Part shown: positions 1-6,080 of the stretch, piece after piece | Layout of the letters: every line of letters begins with the position of its first letter | Numbering within the stretch: the first letter of the stretch is position 1 | Program-made: the position numbers and the translations under genes | Origin: Treponema sp. UBA4319 | GTDB taxonomy: Bacteria; Spirochaetota; Spirochaetia; Treponematales; Treponemataceae | Direction of reading: 5' to 3' | Length of the DNA stretch: 8,331 nt | Assembly (NCBI GenBank): GCA_002393865.1 | Contig: DGUD01000207.1 | Coordinates: forward strand, 8,045 to 16,375 | Notes under the pieces: generated by a model | The model's database searches: none | Seen by the model: only the letters and a program-made list of their open reading frames with translations | Told to the model about the DNA's origin: nothing

Positions 1-1352
<1,352 letters not shown>

Positions 1353-1358
1353 GGTATT

Positions 1359-1364
1359 CTCCTT
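1359..1364 (-). promoter_or_regulatory. Ribosome binding site deciding the GTG start of the isomerase
   Basis: The minus strand reads AAGGAG followed by 6 nt and then GTG. This strong Shine-Dalgarno match supports the non-ATG start at 1352. There is no ATG with comparable spacing nearby. Confidence 0.85.
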
Positions 1365-1394
1365 GCTCTCGTTTTTATGCGTCAGAGCGCTTTG

Positions 1395-1412
1395 GCGGGT
1401 TTTTGTACCCGC
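1395..1412 (-). promoter_or_regulatory. Perfect inverted repeat at the predicted 5' end of the isomerase mRNA
   Basis: GCGGGT and ACCCGC are perfect 6-bp arms separated by 6 nt. The repeat begins one base after the transcription start predicted from the TATAAT box at 1420-1425. It could be a 5'-terminal RNA stem-loop that stabilises the message, or a DNA operator placed to block transcription initiation. No U-tract follows it on the minus strand. A T-rich stretch follows on the plus strand, but no plus-strand gene ends there, so a terminator is unlikely. Confidence 0.5.
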
Positions 1413-1419
1413 TTTTCTT

Positions 1420-1447
1420 ATTATATATCAACTTTTCGCTTTTGCAA
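1420..1447 (-). promoter_or_regulatory. Sigma-70/SigA-type promoter for the isomerase gene
   Basis: On the minus strand a TTGCAA -35 box (1442-1447, 4/6 match) is separated by 16 nt from a perfect TATAAT -10 box (1420-1425). The predicted start is near 1413, giving a leader of about 60 nt before the GTG. This suggests the isomerase can be transcribed independently of the DUF4867 gene upstream of it. Confidence 0.65.
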
Positions 1448-1460
1448 GTGGGCATTCGCT

Positions 1461-1477
1461 GAAAAAACTGTTTTTTC
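1461..1477. promoter_or_regulatory. Perfect 17-bp palindrome upstream of the isomerase promoter
   Basis: GAAAAAAC-T-GTTTTTTC is a perfect 8-1-8 dyad. Its near edge lies 14 bp upstream of the -35 box of the isomerase promoter and 51 nt past the stop codon of the DUF4867 gene. The position suits an activator or repressor operator. The A/T-rich arms could alternatively act as a weak transcript end for the DUF4867 gene, but the stem contains only two G-C pairs, so the operator reading is preferred. Confidence 0.45.
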
Positions 1478-1527
1478 GGCTGCCCCTTAAAAAGCGGAAG
1501 CTTGTTTGAACGTGCGCTGCCGCCCTG

Positions 1528-2181
1528 TTAGGAGCGGGCGACGTCGATGTTCTTGCCGCTCAGCCCCACGAAGGCGCCCTGCTTTGCCTCGTTTGAGTCG
1601 GGGTGCGCGATGAGCCACTTGTTGCGCGCCCACAGCAGCTTGTCTTCTGCGTCTATGGCGGAGAGTGAGGGCTTTTCGGTGTTCGTGTCCTTGGGCAGCA
1701 CGATGACGACCCTGAAGCCTTCCGGCGATACCTGCCCGTCCCGCACATCGTTGCAGGGCGCATAGTGGAGCGTCGTCTCGTAAATCTGCACGACTGTCCC
1801 TGCCGGTGCCCGGAATGCCTCCACGTGGGAGGTGTCCAGTTTGCCGTCCTTTACCGCCTGCAGGGGGGCAAGCAGCAGGATGATGTCGTTTGCGGGGATG
1901 TTCAGCTCGCTGCCGCGGTGGTATTCAAGGCAGTTGAGCTTTGTGTTGTTGCCGTTGCAGTAGCCGACCTGCACCGGCATGCCGCCGTATGCGTTTGTGC
2001 TGAACTGCGCGGCGACGGGCAGCGCCTCCAGATTCTTGTCGCCGGGGGTGTAGATTGTGGCGTCCGCAGGCTTGTCGGTGCTGGACTCAAGCTTTTCGAG
2101 CAGCTCCTTTACGTCATAGCCCTTCAGGACTTTACCGTATTTCTCAAAACTGTGCGAAAACACGCTCTTTACTTTGAGCAT
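1528..2181 (-). CDS. DUF4867 family protein, putative cupin related to ureidoglycolate lyase
   Basis: A 217-residue soluble protein with no signal peptide or membrane segment. It begins at ATG 2181, preceded by AAGGAGG 8 nt upstream. I recognise the DUF4867 pattern: an N-terminal KYGKVLKGYD segment (15-23), YGGMPVQVGYCNGNNTKLNC (65-84), EYHRGSELN (86-94), AFRAPAGTVVQIYETTLHYA (122-141) and GFRVVIVLPK (155-164). The function is uncharacterised to my knowledge. The order ExH...E, then a conserved F-x-x-PAG turn, then LHYAP resembles the ureidoglycolate lyase cupin layout (ERH...Q, FxxPGG, WHxP). E86, H88, E92 and H139 are therefore candidate metal or substrate ligands; this is inference. The gene lies between xylulokinase and a FucI-type isomerase on the same strand, so a role on a sugar or sugar acid (isomerase, mutarotase or lyase) is plausible. 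The family call is fairly firm and the activity is unknown. Confidence 0.85.
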   Translation of the reverse strand: MLKVKSVFSHSFEKYGKVLKGYDVKELLEKLESSTDKPADATIYTPGDKNLEALPVAAQFSTNAYGGMPVQVGYCNGNNTKLNCLEYHRGSELNIPANDIILLLAPLQAVKDGKLDTSHVEAFRAPAGTVVQIYETTLHYAPCNDVRDGQVSPEGFRVVIVLPKDTNTEKPSLSAIDAEDKLLWARNKWLIAHPDSNEAKQGAFVGLSGKNIDVARS

Positions 2182-2189
2182 GGTCTGTT

Positions 2190-2196
2190 CCTCCTT
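2190..2196 (-). promoter_or_regulatory. Ribosome binding site of the DUF4867 gene
   Basis: The minus strand reads AAGGAGG followed by 8 nt and then ATG. This near-perfect Shine-Dalgarno sequence fixes the start at 2181. Confidence 0.85.
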
Positions 2197-2209
2197 ATGA
2201 GACTTGTTC

Positions 2210-2227
2210 GGAAAGCTCTTGCTTTCC
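2210..2227. repeat. Perfect inverted repeat upstream of the DUF4867 gene
   Basis: GGAAAGC-TCTT-GCTTTCC has perfect 7-bp arms and a 4-nt loop. It lies 13 nt upstream of the Shine-Dalgarno sequence of the DUF4867 gene. It could be a leader stem-loop affecting translation or stability, or an operator. It is not followed by a U-tract on either strand, so it is not a standard terminator. Confidence 0.45.
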
Positions 2228-2237
2228 TCTCAGGCCT

Positions 2238-2251
2238 TGCATTTTTTTCAG
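2238..2251 (-). promoter_or_regulatory. Copy of a shared T-tract motif (upstream of the DUF4867 gene)
   Basis: The plus strand reads TGCATTTTTTTCAG, which matches TGCAATTTTTTCGG upstream of xylulokinase (4168-4181) at 12 of 14 positions. It may be a regulator half-site or just an A/T tract. A weak -10-like CATAAT lies on the minus strand at 2257-2262, without a recognisable -35. Confidence 0.3.
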
Positions 2252-2355
2252 GTTCTATTATGGTTGAGGCAGCCCCAGAAATCCCGGACGGGCTTTTGGA
2301 ACTGCCCCGCTTTGTTTTTCTTCTATAAAATACGAGGTGCTGTGCTCCTCCGTTA

Positions 2356-2410
2356 CCCGGAACGCCGCTCTGCCTCCGGGGAACGGCAGGGAATCTGCCT
2401 GTTCCGGGAG
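2356..2410 (-). repeat. Overlapping inverted repeats just downstream of xylulokinase
   Basis: Seven nt past the xylB stop codon there are three complementary segments. On the minus strand, segment A (2401-2410, CTCCCGGAAC) can pair with B (2374-2384, GTTCCCCGGAG). That hairpin is extended by a GGCAG/CTGCC stem (2395-2399 with 2385-2389). A can also pair perfectly over 8 bp with C (2356-2363, GTTCCGGG), and B can pair with C over 6 bp. No run of U follows, so a simple intrinsic terminator is not supported. A transcript-end or processing hairpin between xylB and the DUF4867 gene is more likely. The rest of the 235-nt gap shows only the elements listed above. Confidence 0.45.
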
Positions 2411-2416
2411 CGCCTG

Positions 2417-3940
2417 CTATATCGAGGCAAGCTGCTTGTAGGATTCCTTGAGCGCCGGGTACAGCTGGGTGTACATCCGGTAGTATTTCTCGTACTGCGC
2501 GGAATCCTCCGCGACGGGGTTCTGCGGGGGATTGGTGCGGATAACCGCCTTGCAGCCTTCCTCCACGCTCTTGTAGATGCCGGTGCCCACGCCCGCAAGG
2601 ATTGCTACGCCCAGCGCCGGGCCTTCCTTGCTGGCCACGGTCTTGACGGGGCAGTTGTATACGTCCGCGAGCATCTGGCGCCAGAGCGGTGAGCTGCCGC
2701 CGCCGCCGCAGGCAAGCATGTCGTTGATTTTTACGCCCATGCCACGCAGCACCTCCACGGAATCGCGCTGGCTGTACACGACGCCTTCCATCACGGCGCG
2801 CAGCATGTGCTGGCGGGTGTGCATGGCCGAGAGCCCGAAGAATGCGCCGCGGCAGTCGGGGTCAAGGTGCGGTGTGCGCTCGCCCATCAGGTAGGGCAGG
2901 TAGAGCAGCCTGTCTGCGCCGATAGGAATGCGTTCCGCCTGCTTGTCCATCAGGTAGTAGGGGTCTTTGCCCATGCCTGCCGCAGTCACCATCTCCGGGC
3001 TGCAGAAATTGTCGCGGAACCATTTGAGCGAGAGGCCTGCCGCCTGCGTGACGCCCATCACGTGCCAGGCGCCGGGAACCGCGCAGCAGAATGTGTGCAC
3101 GCGCCCCTTGGGGTCTATGCTGAGCTTTGATGTATGCGCAAAGACCACGCCGCTGGTGCCGATTGTGGTGAACGCGATGCCGTCCTCGACGGTGCCGGTG
3201 CCGACCGCAGCCGCGGCATTGTCACCGGCGCCGCCCACGACCGGGGTGCCTGCCGCCACGCCGCACAGCGCTGCCGCCTGCGCCGTCACGGTACCTGTCA
3301 CTTCGGGGGACTCGTAGACTTTTGCGAGCAGCGACTTGTCTATGCCGAGCTTGGAGAGCACTTCGTCAGACCAGCAGCGGCCGGGGACATCCAGCAGCTG
3401 CATGCCGGACGCGTCGCTCACTTCCGTGGCGAATTCGCCGGTGAGCATGTAGCGCACATAGTCTTTGGGCAGCAGGATGTGGGCGCATTTTGCGTAGATG
3501 TCCGGCTCGTTGTTCTTGACCCACATGATTTTTGAGGCGGTAAAACCGGTGAGCGCGGGGTTCGCCGTAATCTCTATGAGCCGCTTTGCCCCCACCTTCG
3601 CGGTGATTTCCTCGCATTCCTTTGCCGTGCGCTGGTCGCACCAGATGATGCTCTTGCGCAGCACGTTGCCCGCTTTGTCCAGCATGACCAGTCCGTGCAT
3701 CTGCCCGGAAATGCCGATGCCCTTGATGTCGCCGGGCTGGATGCCGCTCTTTGCGATGACCGCCTTCATGCTGCCCGCCGCCGCGTTCCACCAGTCGAGC
3801 GGATCCTGCTCCGCCCAGCCGTTCTGGGGCTGGTACAGCGGGTACTCGATTGTCTGGGATGCGACGGGAGTGCCGTTTTCGTCAAAAAGGACGGTCTTTG
3901 TTCCGCTCGTCCCTAAGTCTACACCGATAAGATATGCCAT
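2417..3940 (-). CDS. xylB: Xylulokinase (FGGY carbohydrate kinase family)
   Basis: A 507-residue cytoplasmic kinase, matching the usual XylB length of about 490-510. It phosphorylates D-xylulose, or a related ketopentose, with ATP. The N-terminal phosphate-binding motif is GVDLGTSGTK (6-15). ISGQMHG (77-83) is the signature that separates xylulokinases from other FGGY kinases. WAEQDP (42-47) and LLPKDYVR (156-163) also match E. coli XylB. GGAGDNAAAAVG (236-247) carries the catalytic base D240, corresponding to E. coli D233. GTSG (261-264) and the C-terminal CGGGGSSPLWRQ complete the ATP site. The start at ATG 3940 is chosen because the GVDLGTSG motif follows at once and GAGGA lies 5 nt upstream. 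A longer in-frame ATG at 4054 would add 38 residues with no family counterpart. It is divergent from the sensor kinase gene and on the same strand as the DUF4867 and isomerase genes. Pairing with a FucI-type rather than a XylA-type isomerase leaves the physiological ketose open. Confidence 0.95.
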   Translation of the reverse strand: MAYLIGVDLGTSGTKTVLFDENGTPVASQTIEYPLYQPQNGWAEQDPLDWWNAAAGSMKAVIAKSGIQPGDIKGIGISGQMHGLVMLDKAGNVLRKSIIWCDQRTAKECEEITAKVGAKRLIEITANPALTGFTASKIMWVKNNEPDIYAKCAHILLPKDYVRYMLTGEFATEVSDASGMQLLDVPGRCWSDEVLSKLGIDKSLLAKVYESPEVTGTVTAQAAALCGVAAGTPVVGGAGDNAAAAVGTGTVEDGIAFTTIGTSGVVFAHTSKLSIDPKGRVHTFCCAVPGAWHVMGVTQAAGLSLKWFRDNFCSPEMVTAAGMGKDPYYLMDKQAERIPIGADRLLYLPYLMGERTPHLDPDCRGAFFGLSAMHTRQHMLRAVMEGVVYSQRDSVEVLRGMGVKINDMLACGGGGSSPLWRQMLADVYNCPVKTVASKEGPALGVAILAGVGTGIYKSVEEGCKAVIRTNPPQNPVAEDSAQYEKYYRMYTQLYPALKESYKQLASI

Positions 3941-3945
3941 GTTAG

Positions 3946-3950
3946 TCCTC
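3946..3950 (-). promoter_or_regulatory. Ribosome binding site of xylB
   Basis: The minus strand reads GAGGA followed by 5 nt (CTAAC) and then ATG. It is moderately strong and decides for the start at 3940 over the upstream in-frame ATG at 4054. Confidence 0.7.
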
Positions 3951-4009
3951 GTTTTGTGGAGTGGGCAGGGTTCCGGAAGGCTCCGGGGCTTTTGGTACTG
4001 CCACCCCCT

Positions 4010-4038
4010 ATTGTAAGCTGTAAACGCACATTTCTGAA
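4010..4038 (-). promoter_or_regulatory. Candidate proximal promoter of xylB
   Basis: On the minus strand TTCAGA (4033-4038, 4/6) is separated by 17 nt from TACAAT (4010-4015, 5/6). The predicted start near 4003 gives a leader of about 60 nt. A small CCGGA-AGGC-TCCGG hairpin (3973-3986) lies in that leader. Confidence 0.45.
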
Positions 4039-4056
4039 GCCGGGTTTTCTTCACTT

Positions 4057-4078
4057 CATTGTCATGTTTAGCACAATG
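4057..4078. promoter_or_regulatory. CRP-like dyad in the divergent intergenic region
   Basis: CATTGT-N10-ACAATG has perfect 6-bp arms. The core reads TGTCA-N6-GCACA, which matches 8 of 10 positions of the CRP-class consensus TGTGA-N6-TCACA. Its centre is about 64 bp upstream of the predicted proximal xylB start, a spacing compatible with an upstream-bound activator. Which regulator binds is inference. Confidence 0.4.
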
Positions 4079-4097
4079 CTGGAGGGCGCCCCGCTTG

Positions 4098-4114
4098 GAA
4101 ACGAATCCCGTTTC
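4098..4114. promoter_or_regulatory. Perfect GAAACG-N5-CGTTTC dyad, operator candidate
   Basis: Perfect 6-bp arms are separated by AATCC. The arms resemble half-sites of LacI-family sugar repressors, but the 5-nt centre lacks the usual compact CG core. It sits between the divergent xylB and histidine kinase promoters and could affect either. Confidence 0.45.
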
Positions 4115-4152
4115 TATGATAAGCCAGATTGCTCAAAAAAAAAACTGTATAA

Positions 4153-4181
4153 ATTATAGAAAAATAGTGCAATTTTTTCGG
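4153..4181 (-). promoter_or_regulatory. Possible distal xylB promoter overlapping a T-tract motif
   Basis: The minus strand has a perfect TATAAT (4153-4158). At 17-nt spacing the -35 position is CCGAAA (3/6), which is poor. The -35 position falls inside the motif reading TGCAATTTTTTCGG on the plus strand (4168-4181), also found before the DUF4867 gene. A poor -35 overlapped by a shared motif would fit activator-dependent transcription. A chance TATAAT in A/T-rich DNA is equally possible. An uninterrupted run of ten A residues lies at 4135-4144. Confidence 0.3.
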
Positions 4182-4200
4182 AAGTCCTCGTTCCTTCCCT

Positions 4201-4229
4201 TTGAGCAGATTGCAAAGTCATGCTATTAT
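4201..4229 (+). promoter_or_regulatory. Promoter of the sensor kinase operon, predicted leaderless
   Basis: TTGAGC (4201-4206, 4/6) is followed by 17 nt and TATTAT (4224-4229, 5/6). A TGC immediately before the -10 makes it an extended -10. The predicted start is around 4236, only about 3 nt before the ATG at 4239. A short dyad, ATGCT-N8-AGCAT (4220-4237), spans the -10 and start point and could be an autoregulatory site. Confidence 0.55.
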
Positions 4230-4238
4230 AGAAGCATC

Positions 4239-6080
4239 ATGAAGCTGCGCCTTGCGGTGCGCGCGTCCGGGCTGCTGAACCGCCTGCGGATACAGCAGAA
4301 GCTCTACGCGCTGTACGTCCTCGCATTCCTCTGTCCCCTCCTTGTGCTGACCGCCGTGCTCTCGGTGTGGCTGTACCATGTGCTTGAGCGCCAGCAGCGG
4401 GAGCTGTCCCGCGCCTCCGTGCTGCAGACGGGCGTGCTGCTGAGCGAGCAGCTTGCCGGAGCCGAGGAGCTGAGCGGAAGCCTTTTTGTGAACCGGAACG
4501 TGCAGGATACGCTGCGGCACAGCTTTGAGAGCACGCAGGAGGTCTACGACCGTTACCGGAGCCTTTCCTTTCTGGACGATTTTCTGCGCGCGGACAGCGG
4601 CATCTACAGCTTCCGCTACTACACGGAGAACGCGACCATGCTGGATAACGCCTATTTTATCCGCGCCTCAGGCGGGGCTGCCGCCTCCCCGTGGTACACG
4701 GCGGCAAAAGACGCGGGCGGCCGGATTCTCTGGGGCATGCGCACGGACGATATGGCGGGCAGGCGGATGCTCGCGCTGACGCGGGCCATGTACAGCACTG
4801 CCGACGGGCGCTTTCTCGGCGTGCTTGTGGTGAACCTTGATTCGGCGCGAATCCAGCGGCTGCTGGGCTCGCAGGAGCATGAGACGCTGCTGTGCGTGGA
4901 CGGCGCGATAGAATTCAGCTCCCGCCCGCCGGAGCGGGAAGGGCAGCCGGGCGAGCCTGGTCTTCCCGCCACCTTTCCGCTCCCCGCCGCAGATGCTGCC
5001 GTCGGCCGCATTGTGAGCCAGGATGTGCAGTGGCGCGGAAAAGCCTCCGTCGCCAGCATGTACGGTGTGCTCGGCGGCTTTGAGGCGCCGGTGGTGCTGG
5101 TGCAGGTGATTCCCCGCAGCGCCATGATGCGCCCCACCGTGCTCGCCGTCCTGCTCTGCCTGATGCTCACCCTCTGCGGCACGGTGCTCTCCTGGTTTCT
5201 GATCCTGAAGTTCTCCCGGCTTTTTGCGGGGCGCGCCGGCTATGTGAACCGCGAGATAAAGAAGCTTGGCCGGAACGACTTTGCGCTTGCGCCGCCCCTT
5301 GACGGCAGCGACGAATTCTCCGAGATTTATGCGGAAGTACGCTCGGCGGCCGCACGGCTCAGGACGCTCATCGCAGAGGTGTACCAGCGCAAAATCGAGC
5401 GGGAGCAGCTGCTTTCCCGCCAGAACGATATCCGCTTCAAGATGCTTGCGAGCCAGATAAACCCGCACTTCCTCTTCAATACGCTGGAGACCATCCGTAT
5501 GCAGGCGCTTGCGGGCGGAAGCCGGGATGTCGCCCAGTCGGTCAAATTCCTTGCCAAGATATTGCGCTACAGCCTCTCCGCCACCGACCGCCCTGTTCCG
5601 CTGATGGACGAGATTGACGCTGTGAGCACCTACCTGGACATCCAGCACCTCCGCTTTGCGGAGCGCGTGACATACGATATCGTGTTCCTCTGCGACGTGC
5701 GCCGCGTGCGCATACTGCCGCTGCTCCTGCAGCCGCTCGTGGAGAATTCCTTCAAGCACGGGCTGGAGTCACGGCAGGAGGGCGGCTTTATCTACATCCT
5801 TGTGGACAGCGCGGCGGACGGCAGCCTGCTCATCACGGTGCAGGACAACGGCTGCGGCATCGCGGCCGGACGGCTTGCCGAGCTCCGAGAGAAGCTTGCG
5901 GACGACAGCGTGGAGGAAAACTCCTCGTCCATCGGGCTGGTCAACGTGAACCAGCGCATCAGGCTCTTCTACGGCGGGCAGTACGGTATGGAGATTGAGA
6001 GCACGGAAGGAAAGGGAATGACGGTGCGGCTGCGGGTTCCCGCGGATGCCGGGGACAAGGAGGAGGCAGAAAATGGGTGA
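4239..6080 (+). CDS. YesM-type sensor histidine kinase
   Basis: A 613-residue membrane histidine kinase of the HPK7/LytS-YesM class. A basic N-terminus is followed by TM1 (about 22-46), an extracytoplasmic sensor domain of about 250 residues (47-298), TM2 (about 299-325) and a degenerate HAMP-like linker. Next come a His_kinase block SQINPHFLFNTLE (405-417, phosphoacceptor H410) and an HATPase_c domain. The N-box is QPLVENSFKHG (498-508), the G1 box DNGCG (536-540) and the G2-like box SSIGLVNVNQR (563-573). It probably senses an extracellular sugar or a sugar-loaded binding protein and phosphorylates the regulator encoded next. The start at ATG 4239 is chosen because the charged n-region and TM1 follow directly. 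Upstream in-frame codons from 4059 would encode non-conserved sequence across the promoter. No Shine-Dalgarno precedes the ATG. Its last 8 nt overlap the regulator gene. Confidence 0.93.
   Translation: MKLRLAVRASGLLNRLRIQQKLYALYVLAFLCPLLVLTAVLSVWLYHVLERQQRELSRASVLQTGVLLSEQLAGAEELSGSLFVNRNVQDTLRHSFESTQEVYDRYRSLSFLDDFLRADSGIYSFRYYTENATMLDNAYFIRASGGAAASPWYTAAKDAGGRILWGMRTDDMAGRRMLALTRAMYSTADGRFLGVLVVNLDSARIQRLLGSQEHETLLCVDGAIEFSSRPPEREGQPGEPGLPATFPLPAADAAVGRIVSQDVQWRGKASVASMYGVLGGFEAPVVLVQVIPRSAMMRPTVLAVLLCLMLTLCGTVLSWFLILKFSRLFAGRAGYVNREIKKLGRNDFALAPPLDGSDEFSEIYAEVRSAAARLRTLIAEVYQRKIEREQLLSRQNDIRFKMLASQINPHFLFNTLETIRMQALAGGSRDVAQSVKFLAKILRYSLSATDRPVPLMDEIDAVSTYLDIQHLRFAERVTYDIVFLCDVRRVRILPLLLQPLVENSFKHGLESRQEGGFIYILVDSAADGSLLITVQDNGCGIAAGRLAELREKLADDSVEENSSSIGLVNVNQRIRLFYGGQYGMEIESTEGKGMTVRLRVPADAGDKEEAENG
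6061..6066 (+). promoter_or_regulatory. Ribosome binding site of the response regulator
   Basis: AGGAGG is followed by 6 nt and then ATG at 6073, inside the end of the histidine kinase gene. It decides for 6073 over an in-frame ATG at 6046. Confidence 0.8.

Noticed and set aside
1478..1527. Intrinsic terminator after the DUF4867 gene
   Set aside because: Only a 4-bp AAGC/GCTT stem precedes a short T run on the minus strand, which is too weak to call.
1765..2328. 187-codon plus-strand frame opposite the DUF4867 gene
   Set aside because: It is antisense to a conserved family protein, with no ribosome site before its start and no domain.
3941..4054. N-terminal extension of xylB to an in-frame ATG at 4054 (38 extra residues)
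   Set aside because: FGGY kinases begin directly at the GVDLGTSG motif, and the ATG at 3940 has its own GAGGA ribosome site. The extension has no family counterpart and covers the predicted promoter.
4059..4238. N-terminal extension of the histidine kinase to an ATG at 4059 (60 extra residues)
   Set aside because: The translated extension is not kinase-like, runs through A-tracts and the promoter, and precedes the normal basic n-region and TM1.
4668..5759. 363-codon open frame on the minus strand opposite the histidine kinase
   Set aside because: Low-complexity His/Arg/Ala composition and no ribosome site or motif. The plus strand here encodes the conserved kinase.
6046..6072. Earlier ATG for the response regulator at 6046
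   Set aside because: AGGAGG at 6061-6066 is correctly spaced only for the ATG at 6073, and the receiver domain begins just after it.
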